NCBI GenBank assembly: GCA_002205965.3
Contig: NADL03000629.1
Coordinates: 806,001-870,000 of the forward strand
Reading direction: 5' to 3'
DNA length: 64,000 nt
Source: Kappaphycus alvarezii
Taxonomy: Eukaryota; Rhodophyta; Florideophyceae; Gigartinales; Solieriaceae
Numbering within the stretch: position 1 is the stretch's first letter; each line of letters begins with the position of its first letter. Under the pieces are notes generated by a model. The model searched no databases and was not told the DNA's origin. It was given only the letters and a program-made list of their open reading frames with translations. Positions 25,305-36,770 of the stretch are shown here, one piece after another. The translations under genes and the position numbers were made by a program.

Positions 25305-26351
25305 GTAACAGTAACGTGTGTTTTTATTTTTTGTATAATTCCAACCAAAATAAATGCTTTGGCTGTAAGCGTAACTTGCTCCGGTTCATAACAAATTACT
25401 TCATTCTTTTCCGGCTTATAGATAAAAAATCTTGAGTACTAGACACTCCCTTCTGTAAGCAAGGCCATTTACTGTAGTGTTACCGATCAGCGAGGACTTA
25501 TCCCGCATAACGTATTAGCCTCGTGGGTATAGCCGACCACATCTTCCATGCATTAAAATAACCCAAAAATTTCCCCCTCCCTTAAATGACGCAGGACGCA
25601 CCCGGCAGTCCCTACCAAAAATTAAAGCATCCCGACTTTGCCCTTTTCTCCGCAACTCTTCAGAATAATTTTCCTACAGTATAGCATGGTACCTGGGTCC
25701 AATATGAAGGCAATTTTCCGTGAAATTACATGCATCTACCCTTTTGGTTACATCAAATGAAGCATGCAGATCCCTTATTACATTTAACGTCGGTTTTCCC
25801 AGATTTGTTCCCTCTCATGATAGATAATTGAGAAGGCAGCCGACACTGTGAGAGAGCTTAGAAACGACAGCTGGGAAATGAAATCGTTTTTCGACTGGTT
25901 CCCCAATCTTTTTTCTGCTCTTCTATTCTACCTGCCTATGCTGCCAAATACCTTTCGTGAAAATAGGAGAATGAAAAACTCTCAATCCCTACGCAGTCTG
26001 TGCTCAATTCTCCTTTAGAATCTTTCTCTTCCCTTCACTTGTTTGAAAATATTCTGATCAGTAATGACGTCGAAATATCTGTAGGGTACAGTGCGGAATA
26101 CTGTCGTAAATCTTTTTGCAAATCAATACCGAGCAATGCTAAGCGCTGCTAATGGCGACAGGTAGATATTTGTTGGTTAATTTGCCTGGTTGGGCGACTT
26201 ACCTTGCAGTTGTCAACTTTGTCTCAACTGATTCTAGCGCCTCCTTAAATACAGTCTTGCCTCAATCGGGCCCTCTCGCAGGACCACATCGGGTGCTCTT
26301 TCACATAAGCAGCCGCTTCGTACCATCACCATACGCAGTCACTCCAGTACC
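25305..26351. other. Intergenic region upstream of LPMO-like gene 1
   Basis: Contains one + oriented LINE 3' terminus at about 25535-25577 (ATCTTCCATGCATTAAAATA, then ACCCAAAAATTT and CCCCC). Otherwise no gene is seen. A short open frame at 26152-26382 overlaps the first exon of gene 1 out of frame and is not supported. Confidence 0.4.
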
Positions 26352-27432
26352 ATGTGGTTTGCAGGGCTCTTCTCCGTTGTGATCTCATCTCTCCTCGCTC
26401 TTTCAATATCCCAGTCCAGACTCGCTGAGCCCAACCCGACAGCTCCCAGCGTAAGTCATCCTGTAGCCATGCTTATTTCCGTTTCTTCCAGGTTCTTGCA
26501 GCAATTTACTGACCGCAGAAATCGAGATTAACGCCCTGTTGTGCGAAGGCATGCGCTGTTGGCGGTGCTAGCGGATCTGATCCGTCCATCGCGATGACGA
26601 CATGCCCAGGCCCATGTGACGTTCGCCCTCCACATTTTCTGAGCTCGACCAGTCCTAGGAACCCAGCCGCCACGTACAGGCGCAACGAAACCGTTACCAT
26701 CAGATACACGCGGGACCCTAGGGCCAGTGGGGGTTTTATCCGACTTACATTGGTTCCGTTGGATATGATGATGGATAAAGAGGCGCACGCTAATCACTCG
26801 TTCCACTACAGTTGCTTTGGGGAGGAACTGGCGCAGTCGACTCCAGAAGCTACAGCATCTCCAGAAGTAGAAGAATCTCCGGAAACTCCAGAAAGCGGAG
26901 GGATGGTGACTACAAGAGCTATTCATCAATTCGCGGCAGGTGCTGATAGTTCAGGAGATAGAACAGACACATTCTTTGAGACAGATATAACCATTCCGAC
27001 AGTTGTGCGCAACGGAGTGTTTGTCTTGGGATGGGCCTGGTACGGAGGGTTGAAAGCAACTAACTTCAACGCAAACGGAACTACACATCTCACGGATGGA
27101 TTCGGAGATTACTGGTCTTGCTCGTTTGTGCGTATCAAGGGGGGCCGGTAACATCGAGATACAGCCCCGTTTTCGTGAGCGCCAACACGAGAAATGGATG
27201 TTTCTCCGCTGCTGACGAGGTTGGAAATTGTCCAATCGAGCCTTGCCAGAATGTACAGGGCAGTCTTAGGAGACCGCGTGAACTTGAGGTTGGGAATAGG
27301 ACTTTGGCACGAGCTGATTTTCAATCAAGCTGCAGTGGGCGGAGAGTACGAGGTTTCTGTAATGCCTTACCAACCCCACTTCCTTTGAATAATGTCCTGG
27401 TGCAAGCACTGATCAATCGGTTCAATTGCAAG
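26352..27432 (+). pseudogene. LPMO-like secreted protein, paralogue 1; N-terminal His replaced and frames broken
   Basis: Exon 1 (26352-26450, 33 codons) encodes a signal peptide ending LALSIS, then QSRLAEPNPTAPS. A GT-AG intron follows (26451-26548, GTAAGT donor). The acceptor was chosen by alignment to gene 2; an alternative at 26518 would add 10 codons. Exon 2 reads ACAVGG, TCPGPCDV, GGFIRLTLVPLD, HANHSFHYSCFG, ITIPTV, LGWAWYGG and FGDYWSCSFVRI, ending in a TAA at 27149. Gene 2 continues, and its homologue here (NCPIEPC, CNALPTPLPL) is in another frame, so a one-base loss in the G-run near 27143-27148 is inferred. A second shift lies near 27437. Residue 21, the mature N-terminal His of gene 2, is Gln here (CAG). 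A 50-residue Pro/Glu/Ser-rich insert follows the Cys of HYSCFG. Likely a pseudogene or non-catalytic paralogue; assembly indels are an alternative for the shifts. Confidence 0.65.
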
Positions 27433-28647
27433 TACCGAGAATGAGAACACAACCGTTCATGTTCAGCTAGAATTGTGGTTAGCCTAATACTGGGGATCTT
27501 TTTACCTGATACAGGTAGGAACTTGCACTTGGAATTTACTCAAGAACTCTTGCTTCCAGAGAACTTCTTTCAGCGCTGCTTTTTCTCAACTCTTACCCTT
27601 GTCCCGCCTCCCTTGGAAGGAATATCCACGCTGAAATGGTGCTGGAGTCGGTGTGTATGAATTTTCGTATTTCTAACTGTACAGATGAGTTGCGGTCACT
27701 TCAAGAAGACCTAGGATTTGGAAAGCCGAGGGCCGAGGTATACGGATAGGCAGAGAACCAGTTCATTCACGACAAGGCTAGAAATATGGACACATTGATA
27801 TGGCTGCATTTCTCTAAATAAACTCCTGCGTGCAAAGACCTAAGCTTGGGGAAAGGGGCGTTCATTTATTGCTTCGGAGCAGAGGCAAAATCCCGCAAAA
27901 TTGCTGTCAAAACCCAAGGGCGAAATGCTTGGGTGCTTTACTTGAATAGGTTACTATGGGTAGGTGCAAGGAAAAGGAACTCATCCACAACTACTTTATC
28001 AACAGCAAGGTGAAGTACTGACCCAGTACAGACAAATCCGTGGCTAAACCCATGCTCTTAATAACCTCACCCGCGCCCATTTGACGCCTGCCCATAGATG
28101 CTTTCGGGTTGAGTAAAGTAAGGGCGCTTTCGGTAGAAAGTAGGGGCTGCTTCTCATCTATTGGTGACGTGCGAGAGGGTTCGGTAGGAACGGAGGATTC
28201 ACCGCAGACTTTTTAGTATTGAGTACTGGAAGGAGTGGGGAGGACAAGTGAAACAAAGGAGAGAATAGCCAGAAAAATCCCTCGAAACTGCCCTGCGGAA
28301 CGGGCACCCACGGTTTGAAAAAACAGGCTCCGGCTGAAATGCTTAGGTTGGTTTACTGCGAGTGAAACACAGGGTGAAATTCTAACTAGCCTGTGCAGTA
28401 CGGCGGCAGTGGAGAAAACATTGCGGCGAAAATGGCGTGCTATGGAACGGAGACTAAAAAGTTGCTGCGAGCCTTATCAGAAGGCATGCGGCGTTCAAAG
28501 CAACCATTAAAAGAGCGAGAGAGAGAAAAAATTACCAACGCAAGAACATATCAGGACTACAGAATTACGGAGCAGAGCAGTTTAGCTTCCTGCATTTGAT
28601 AGCAATCGCAGTACGTTGCTGGACCACGGAACTAAGAAAGAGTAAAA
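27433..28647. repeat. LINE debris with a relic of the 146-aa ORF
   Basis: No intact gene. Around 28075-28170 the minus strand reads QPESIYGQASNGRG, resembling TKPKGVYGQTSWRESG of the inverted-duplication ORF at 58753-60140. At about 27889 and 28340 there are terminus-like sequences (ATGCTTGGGTGCTTTACTTG; GAAATGCTTAGGTTGGTTTA) related to the G-run ends of LINE-C. Confidence 0.35.
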
Positions 28648-29500
28648 TGGTGGTAAATCTTTATGGGTTGTACAATGTCGCACAGAGGCGTGCGGAGGGT
28701 ATTCATAAATTAACTACGGATGCGGGCGGCGGGTAGACACTGAGCAATGGGGGTTAATTTACTGTGGTAGATATGTGGGTTGGTATCCAGAAAATTTGTG
28801 CCGGAGTGTAGATATCGTCTCATTGTCAATCCAATTGCGAAACCGTAAAATGCGTCAAAAGCTGTGGATGGCACTCCAATCTACCAGAAGGTGGAAGGGA
28901 GGCCAGCCAGCAAACAAGCGGCATTGGAGGTTACTGCCAAAGCGGAGTGCCGCTGTAAAAGAATACCTCTAACCTTCGAAAACCGTTCCATTGCGCGGGT
29001 GGCAACGGTTCTCGCGAGTTCCTTGACGGCGGAGAACGCCGCCGGATGCCATCCTCCAAGCGTTGAGATGGGAACGGTAGACACTTGACGCGCCTGCATT
29101 ATTTGGAGACTAAATGCAAAACGGGTAACGAAGTCGCGGAGCTCCTGTTGAGGGTAGGAACCGCGACGGGAAGCAGCGAAGGAAGCAAGACGACGGAAAA
29201 ACCCTTTGCCGTCGTCGCCCATGGCGCCATAGATATCAATCCCGACGGGCGAGAGGAGGATATCGTTTTGGTTACAGTAAGTGCCGTAATGACGATGTTT
29301 CCCGCGCTCTGCGAGTGTTGCGGCAGCGCCTGCTGTAACCGTACTTGGCGAAATGTGGCGGCGTGCGGAGGGGTGGGCAAACGTAACGTCGAGGGCGATG
29401 TAAAGGCGTTGACGTTCGGCAGCAGGACTCGTCACTTTAAGGGAGGCGATGTACTCGGAAATGCCATGTAACCCGGAAGATGCATTCGATCTATCCTGAG
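28648..29500 (-). pseudogene. LINE-B 3' copy (endonuclease domain and 3' UTR), interrupted
   Basis: Minus strand from about 29500 reads RLYIALDVTFAHPSARRH, AAATLAERGKHRHYGTYC, LLSPVGIDIYGAMGDDGKGF and TRFAFSLQIMQARQVST, then (after a 335-bp insertion at 28742-29076) the 3' UTR TACCCTCCGCACGCCTCTGT ending in ACCACC. It is nearly the same as the + copy at 38481-39432. This is the C-terminal restriction-like endonuclease of a LINE, with D..V....K..Y features of that fold. 5'-truncated and inactive. Confidence 0.65.
28742..29076 (-). mobile_element. LINE-C type V insertion with 9-bp target-site duplication
   Basis: A 335-bp insertion splits LINE-B. GTAGACACT lies at 28733-28741 and 29077-29085, and the uninterrupted LINE-B copy has it once, so this is a target-site duplication. 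On the minus strand the insert encodes VKELARTVATRAMERFSKVR then LLQRHSALAVTSNAACLLAG and a stop, followed by a 3' UTR ending in CCCCCATTG. The coding part matches LINE-C ORF2 C-termini elsewhere. There are no terminal inverted repeats. A constant 3' end, variable 5' end and a TSD indicate target-primed reverse transcription. Confidence 0.7.
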
Positions 29501-31036
29501 AAGGCGGTGTCAAGGAGGTCGGGCTTAGGGATAGGTGCGGGTGTATTAATCTTGGAAAATTAGATATTGTAAACATCTCCGAAATAATACTCAAAGTGGA
29601 AAAGCGGAGTTGATTCACTGTGATTGAAGAGTGGGTTGCAATTTAATTAGTTATACGTCATAGGGGCGGAATGATGGGGTAGTTTACTTTGTCGTCTGGC
29701 ACTTATAGCGGGGAGAATCTAAACGGACTAGCGATGTGGAAGGATAGGTTGTAAAACAAAAAGCGAAGGAGGAACGTTTCGTTTAGTTTACTGCGAATGG
29801 AACATAGGAATGGCGAAGGTGTAATGGAACAGCTACCAGGTAGTTATGAGTTCTGCCACACGCTAGTTGCTGTAAATGAAGTAGTTTCATTGTCGTTTTC
29901 CTTTAACGGCACGCCGCGTTGATGATGAATGCAATCGCCTTCTATCCAGTTTAAGAGAGCGCCTCCTACTACTTTGTACGGCGTAGACTTGGCTGCCCCC
30001 ATTGCAGATATAGTCATCAATAGCTCTAAGCAGTGAGAAACCAAACTTTGCTAGCTGTCAACGTCGTCTGCTTGTTGACTGGACTACAATCTATGTTTTA
30101 GTAGGCGGGTGTGCTCAGCTTTGGTACTAAAAGTCTTGCCACATGGTTTGCATGCAAGTGCAGCACAATCCCGACTTACGCACCACTCTTAGTGGACCAA
30201 ATTTAATGCCCATTTGGCAATGACTGTAACTAGACATTGTCGATGCTCTCACAGCCAAGGGTTTGAAATGGTGCTCAATAGAGTTTAAGGTGTCCGGGTA
30301 GAGAGAATAAAAGAAAAGAAGAAAGGGAAGAGTTTCAAATTTGTAGAATCCCAAATGTCGGTAACAAAACGACCCCTGACTTACCATGGGCAGGGGAGAT
30401 ACAAACGTCTCGCAAGCAATGAATTAGGAGTGAGGGGGCAAGAAATCTTTACGTATTGGAGGAAAGACATTCGAACACAACCGGTAATTGATAACTAAAC
30501 GGAAACGTGGCGGTAAGCATCTAATGGGCTTGCATGTTCTGCAAGCAGAAATCGAAACGGTTGATGAGGAGGTGAGGTTTGGGCGCGTTACTACATTTAG
30601 CTCGCGTGGTTACCTCAAAGTACTTATGTTTAAGTAATGAGGTGAATGAGTTTCTGTTGCGAGTGGAGAGAACCCCCGTCGAGCGGCCGCGAAGGCAGCT
30701 AGGAAACAAAACTACATTTTTGTTATCGATTATCGAGAGATGAACGAGCCATCAAGGCTCTGCTCAGTCAATGGAGGGAATGACATTACTTTCCAAACTT
30801 TGACCTTTCCAAATATTCCCCTCTGCATTGTAGCAGATTTCGCTCAATCCACGAGATGCAAAATACTGCACAGAGCACAAGAGAAGTACAGGTTGTAATA
30901 CGGGAGTCAGCTGACAATGTCTTTCAAATATTAAAACACTCGAAACATTTCTCAAGAAGGATATTGTCGTGTCAGGTGCATGAAAAATGGGAAAAACATC
31001 TTCTGTATGGGATGTATAAATGAAAAGAAGTTTAAT
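29501..31036. repeat. Decayed LINE 3' ends, no intact gene
   Basis: Around 30540-30600 the minus strand reads LLINRFDFCLQNMQAH, like the LINE-B C-terminus TRFAFSLQIMQARQ. Near 29525, 29680, 29760 and 30580 there are G-rich starts followed by GTAGTTTACTTTG or GTTTACTGCGAATGG, resembling LINE-C family termini in minus orientation. No host gene is seen. Confidence 0.4.
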
Positions 31037-31711
31037 GCACCCACCAGGGAGATCCGCTCGGAAGCATCCTGTTTGCCCTTGGCATCCATCCATTGGTCAG
31101 CCAGCTCTCATCACGCTTTCCCGCCATACGTCTAAACGCTTGGTTCGCCGACGACGGTACCGTCATCGTCCCTGTCAACCTCGCTTCTGAGGTTCTCCGC
31201 TTCATCTCAGACCGTGGGAAGCCACTCGGGTTCTCTATCAACATGACGAAAACAACGCTATGGCTTCCTGGCCCGGATCCCCTCCCCGCGTCCCTTCGGT
31301 GTGCCATACCCTGCACGATACGTTCCGACAATTTCGTGACAGTCCTCGGATCCCCAATCGGCACCCCTCAAAGCTGCCAGCCTTTTCTTGCCTCCCGCGT
31401 ACATGCCATTTCCGAGGTTTGGTCGCGCATCTCCGGATTGAATGACCCTCAACTGGGCTACCAACTACTGCGACACTGTGCCAGTTCCTGCCGCCTGATC
31501 TATGTTCTTCGCTGCACCCCGCCGCATCTCACTCTTTCCGGAGCTCAAACCTTTGACTCTGGAATGCGAAGGGTGTTCGAAGACATGCACCGTCGTCTCC
31601 CAGACAGTGCCTGGCTCACCGCCCAGCTTCCACTACGTATGGGAGGGCTCGGACTTCCCCTAACAGAAACCATCGCAGAGGCATGCTACGCTGGCTCTGT
31701 TCTCTCCTGCT
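31037..31711 (+). pseudogene. LINE-A (+ copy), RT part, 5'-truncated
   Basis: Homology to the minus-strand LINE-A (40504-44955) begins at GCACCCACCAGGGAGATCCG near 31037. The frame reads NAWFADDGTVIV (RT catalytic FADD), LGFSINMTKTTLW, VTVLGSPIGTPQS, RLIYVLRCTPPHL and MGGLGLPLTETIAEACYA. It stops where a copia element inserted after codons for SVLSC. It continues at 36771. Everything upstream of RT motif B is missing. Confidence 0.8.
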
Positions 31712-31984
31712 AATATAATGTAACGACCGCTCTTGGTCGTAATGAAATCATATTGCTTCTGACGAAATAGTATTCACAATGATGAAATATCTTAGTGGTC
31801 GTTTGCTACAAGACATGCAATATTTCTTGTCCACATACAGTCTATATAAGCATCGACATTTAGTTTGGTTGTTCAGACAGATACTGGTTACCAACGTTTT
31901 GTTCTGATATTAATCTTGTTCCTGTTCATATAAAGGTACTACTCTCAGCTACCACTACTAACAAGTGCATCCCGTTCTTATATA
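31712..31984 (+). repeat. 5' LTR of the copia-like element
   Basis: 273-bp direct repeat of 36498-36770, differing at about six positions by eye. It begins AATATAATGTAACGACC and ends GTTCTTATATA, so it lacks the usual TG...CA ends. A TATATAA box lies at 31843-31849. The 5-bp duplication CTGCT flanks the element (31707-31711 and 36771-36775). Confidence 0.9.
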
Positions 31985-31997
31985 GTTATGGGCCCAG
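31985..31997 (+). promoter_or_regulatory. Primer-binding site (half initiator tRNA-Met type)
   Basis: GTTATGGGCCCAG directly follows the 5' LTR. It is the reverse complement of the initiator tRNA-Met anticodon arm (CUGGGCCCAUAAC), the primer type used by Drosophila copia. It overlaps the gag start codon (ATG at 31988). The copia element at the right edge has the same motif at 62424-62437. Confidence 0.7.
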
Positions 31998-33064
31998 ATC
32001 AAGGTTCCTCATCTCGCGGCTTACCGTCTCGTCCCAAGTTCTCGTGGGATATCAAAAATGTCCCGTGGACAGATGGTAAGGGAAGTCAGGAAGAATATTC
32101 CAAGTCAGTTACTCTTTGGAACAAATTTCATGACAAGCTGCCAGACTCCAATTCAAATAAGATACCGACAGACCTCCGCGGCATAATGCTCCAATCTCAG
32201 TTATATGGGAGGGCTCGTGACCTTTGTATGGCGATTCCTGACAGCGACGTTCAGTTAGCCAATGGTTCAAAGCTTATTGTTGATGCTTTATACAAACGTG
32301 ATGCCCTATCTGTCGTCAGTGACGCCTAGTAAAATTTCATGACTCTGCTGAATACAAGGCGTGGAACAACAGAGAGCTTTAAAAACTTCGAGTCACGTTT
32401 TGATGCACCAGTATCCAAATTCAATGCTTCATCAGGCTTTGTCCAGTTACCAGAAGCTTTGACAGCATTGATGTTACTTGCCTACTCTTTTGTTGAAAAT
32501 GGACAGCGTGTTTCCGTTCTAGCAGCTGTTTCTACTCGCAGTACTCTTACTTCTGCAGCTACAACAGATCAGTTTATCAATGAAGTTACGTATGAAAAAA
32601 TTGCCTCTGTTCTTCGGCAATGCGATCTCGGCTCTACCAAGACAAATAAAACTCATGGATTCAGTTCACTATCCGCTAATTCTTTGACTCCAAGAGGGTT
32701 CCAAAAGAATTACCAAAGTCGGGATCGGCAAAGACTTGCACCCGAACAACTTGCCGATCTAAAGCGCAAGAGTAAGTGCCGCATGTGTGACAAGTACGGT
32801 CATTGGAAAGCCGATCACTTTCCAGACGGCCAGTTAAAGCCTGGAGTCAAAATTTATGATACGGCTCCTGATCAAACAAAAAGCTCTCCTGATAAGCTGA
32901 AAAAAACTGTTACATTCAACATGGTGCATATCCATAACAATTCGAATGATGATGCCTCGTTCGGCTCTGATTTTATTGGGCCACTTCTAGATAACGGAGC
33001 ACCGTATAGTGGCATGGAAATGTCTGAATTTAGCGCGCTGCAACCTATCCTGCTATCTGACTGA
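31988..33064 (+). pseudogene. Copia-like gag and protease region (interrupted)
   Basis: One frame runs from ATG 31988 to 33064, cut by TAG-TAA at 32327-32332. The N-terminal part is gag (YGRARDLC, FKNFESRFDAP). A zinc-knuckle-like motif, CRMCDKYGHWKADH, has CX2CX3GH spacing but His where the last Cys is normal. A protease-like segment LLDNGAPYSGM follows, with Asn in place of the usual Ser/Thr of D-S/T-G. Gag forms the particle and the protease matures the polyprotein. The start follows the PBS immediately. A TGA ends the frame at 33062-33064, and similarity continues in the same frame to about 33350 (SSQWLIGRNVARLCNI). Confidence 0.75.
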
Positions 33065-33353
33065 AATGGTATGCTTGAGGATATCCCTGATGTTCTCAAG
33101 GGCTACGATTCTTGGCAATATGGTAATGGAAACCATTCCAGTGACTCAAGGAAAATTCTTGGATCAGTTATGATTCGTCTTAAGACTGATGATGGCAATG
33201 TTATTTCAGTTCGTCATCTAATAATTGATAGTTCTTCTCAATGGTTAATTGGCCGCAATGTAGCCAGACTGTGCAACATTCAACACATAGGTGGTAACAA
33301 ACTGGTGTCACCCATACTCATGATACTCTACAGCTTTGTGATCGCGTTTTCAT

Positions 33354-34343
33354 AGTTATATCCCATATGAAAGGTTTGTTCCAGAAAATATTGATTGCTC
33401 GAAGCATGTCTCTACCAAGCTCTTTTGTGCAACTGCACAAATCACTGAAAAGTTTATTAACAGACCATGGAATGAGGTTAAACAGATTATTGACAAAGTA
33501 CACAAACATATGTGTGGTCATTCCAGTTACTCAGATATCAAATTGTTACTTGAGAGAAATCAGTTATGGAATAATGAGGTTAAGAAATATGTATCGCGGA
33601 CTCTTGACTCGTGCCCTGACTGTCTTACCACATCTCAGCCACAAAAAACTAGAAAGGTGTCATTGAGCTCTTTAAGTCGAAATTTTAATGATGTCGTTTG
33701 TGTGGATCATTACCATTTGGAGAATAATCGTGTATTTCATATCATACATTCAGTTGCTCGGTACTCTGTTGGTGACATAGTGCCAGACATGAGCATAAGT
33801 ACAGCTATTCCGATATTTGAGAGTCTTTGGGTTTCATCGTTTTGGGAACCTAGGGTCGTACTCTATGATCCTGCTTTTCATAATTCTGTTTTTATTAAGT
33901 ACCTGGAGAGTCATGATATAGAATGCGGACCATTACCTCCGAGACGACACAACAAGAATGTCATTGAGTCAAAACATCGGATCATTTGTGACATTTTTCT
34001 ACGTTTGAAAGCAAGCTCTGACGAACCTGCACCGGAAGATGAAAGATTGTTGGTACAGCAAGCTATGAGAATTTCTAACGATCTTTATGGAAATGATGTA
34101 TGTTCGGCTCATGAATTAGCTAAAGGCTACACGAGACCCCTCACATCCACTTCCTATCCAGCTGTTGTCCCACAAGAAGTCCTTCAAGCGCATGAAAAAC
34201 TGATTGCAAAACGGAAATTAACTAAAATACTTAAATCGAAGGCCATTTCTGATATTCACTTCAGTGTTGGTGATTTGGTTCAAGTTTATATAAAAAACCA
34301 GCATGAAAAACGTGGTAATTGGTCATCTCTAAAGCTGTATTAA
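33354..34343 (+). pseudogene. Copia-like integrase region
   Basis: The frame shows an HHCC zinc-binding module (VHKHMCGHSSYSDIK with CPDC) and then the catalytic core: VVCVDHYH (first Asp), VVLYDPAFHN (second Asp) and NVIESKHR (Glu). Integrase joins cDNA to target DNA in the nucleus. Its position before the RT defines Ty1/copia (Pseudoviridae-like) order. It ends in an overlap with the RT frame, so a frame change is needed at about 34319-34343. The upstream junction with the protease frame is also out of frame. Confidence 0.8.
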
Positions 34344-36472
34344 GTTACGACAAAGATTCGAGACCAATTTCTGTTCCTGGCAAAAATGGCTGTGAAGTTC
34401 GAGCTGCAATAGAAGACGTTCGCCCAGCTCTTCGAGAAGATACACTTGAAGCCTTTGTACAGGAAGCTATGGATCAGATGGCAACAAGTTTGGATTACGC
34501 TATCAATGAAATTTGTTCGGATAATATTGACACGAAAGATCAAGATTCTGTTCTAGCACCACAATATCCAGTTCAGGCGGAGAATGCCAGCTTTGATATT
34601 GAAAATGATCAATCGTTATCTTCAGCGCCTGGCATTGGTGACAGTATTGACGTGTACTGGCCTCTTGACGATCAATTTTACACTGAAACTGTGGCAGCAA
34701 TTAATGACGATGAAGATAAGTATGATATACACTACAATGATGGCGATGAAGAGTGTCTAGATTTGACTTGTGAAACATGGCGCTTTAGTAATTCTGAAAC
34801 CTTGTCGTCACGTTCACTCCAACTGTGCAATGTTGCGCTCGAGAGCTCAGAGCAAGAGGTTCTGCAGTCCTTTATGAAGGTGTTCGGTTACAAAGACTTC
34901 ATGATGTTTCAAGCTCAAGGTTTATCTACGTTTCCACTGGTGAATGCCTATTCTCGAGAAGAAGCTGTGTTCAAGAAAAATGTTAAACTCGTTCCTCTGT
35001 CCCAAGTACCCAAAAAGGCAAATATTATCACAAGTCATGCCATCTACAAAGTCAAGGCAAATGATGACAGCTCCCATAAGATGAAAGCCAGGATTGCACC
35101 ACACGGTAACAAAGATAGAGAGAAAGCTCAGTTGAAGACGGATTCATCAACGTGTCCACCGACTGGCATACGGATACTAGTGTCTCTTGCTGCACTGTTC
35201 CACTGGTATTTGGCAAAAATTGATTTCGAAAGCGCATTCTTACAAACCGGAAAGGCAAAAAGGGATGTTTATGTTGTTCCACCAAAAGAGAGTGCTGACA
35301 AAGGTTTTTTGTGGTTATTGCTCACGGCGTCTTACGGTATTTTCAACTCAAATGCAAAATGGCAAGAAAATAGTGATGATTTCTTCTTGTTTTGCTTGGA
35401 TTCACACAACTTGTATACGTTCCGCAGCGTTTTTTACAAGTGTGACAGCACTGGATCGTTGTTCTTAGTTGCTGTTAAGATTGCGGATGATGTACTATTT
35501 GCTGGTCCACGAAATGTTGTTCAGAACACCAATGCAAAAAACCAGGATCAGTACAAGCTTGGTACCGTAGTCTATGGACCTGGTTCTTTTTGTATTATGG
35601 GTTACAAATATCACAAGATTCCAACTACACGATCTCTATTCATGCAGATGATAAATTGTAAAAGTTACAAGGTCACCCCATCACAAGATACAGAAGAAAA
35701 CAATGTGATGAGTTGCTTAATGAAATTGAAATGGGATCCTATCGATCACTGTGTAGTTCAATTGGATGGCTTTGAATAGCCGCTTCTCCTTTCTGCGCAT
35801 TTTATGCCAGTTCATTACAGCAAAAGGTCCCTGATTGCAAAGTTCACGACATCATTTCCCAAATCAATGCAATCAAGCATCTGCAGAAACTTGGGAGCAC
35901 TATTCGATACACACGACCAACCGACATGCAAGAGTATTCCCTCTCGATTGTTTTTTTCTGATGCTAGTCGAAAAGAAGACTATGGTCAACTTGGATTTTT
36001 TGGAGGTTTGTTGATTGGAGATCTTAAGAAAGGTTCTGTTTTTCACACTTTGTCATGGTCATCGCACAAATCGAGAAGACCGATCAAGTCGATCGGTGCT
36101 GCTGAAATATAAGCGTCTGGTGACGCAATCGATGAAGGAAAAGTTTTAGCTAAAGCATATCAAACCTTGCTCGGAATGGAAGTCAATCTGATTATCATTG
36201 TGGATTCAAAAGATTTGTATGACACTTTATCAACATGCCGAAACTCCACTGATAGATCTATTTGAGCAGACGTCAGTGTTATGAGATATGAGTTAGAGAC
36301 AGGAAAGTTTACTTCTATGATGTGGATCCCTGGAAAGGTTAACATTGCTGATGCCTTGACGAAACAAAACAGTCCAACCACAGAAATGCTACAGTTAACA
36401 ATGTACTCCGGTGCATTATCTATCGACCTTGAAGAATCCTTGAGTAGACATTCAAAACAGTCTACTGGATAA
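34319..36472 (+). pseudogene. Copia-like reverse transcriptase and RNase H region
   Basis: One frame spans RT and RNase H with stops at 35777 (TAG), 36110 (TAA) and 36263 (TGA). RT features: KARIAPHGNKDRE (family K.R.V..G), LAKIDFESAFLQTG (motif A), VAVKIADDVLFAG (catalytic Asp pair) and MGYKYHKIP. RNase H features: LFFSDASRKEDYG, SIGAAEI-stop-ASGDAIDEG, IIIVDSKDLYDTL and VMRYELETGKF then IPGKVNIADALTKQ. In relatives the 36110 position is commonly occupied by a sense codon and the 36263 position by Arg, so C-to-T changes (CAA, CGA) explain both. The element is structurally complete but not translatable. Confidence 0.8.
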
Positions 36473-36480
36473 TATCAAAG

Positions 36481-36497
36481 AAAGAAACGGAGAAGAG
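36481..36497 (+). promoter_or_regulatory. Polypurine tract of the copia-like element
   Basis: AAAGAAACGGAGAAGAG, all purine but one C, lies directly before the 3' LTR. It is the expected plus-strand primer site. Confidence 0.75.
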
Positions 36498-36770
36498 AAT
36501 ATAATGTAACGACCGCTCTTGGTCGTAATGAAATCATATTGCTTCTGATGAAATAGTATTCACAAAGATGAAATATCTTAGTGGTCGTTTGCTACAAGAC
36601 ATGCAATATTTCCTGTCCACATACAGTCTATATAAGCATCGACATTTAGTTTGGTTGTTCAGGCAGATACTGGTTACCAACGTTTTGTTCTGATATCAAT
36701 CTTGTTCCTGTTCATATAAAGGTACTACTCTCAGCTACCACTGCTAACAAGTGCATCCCGTTCTTATATA
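36498..36770 (+). repeat. 3' LTR of the copia-like element
   Basis: 273 bp, near identical to 31712-31984, with a TATATAA box at 36629-36635. It is followed by CTGCT, completing the 5-bp target-site duplication, and then by the resumed LINE-A sequence. Confidence 0.9.
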
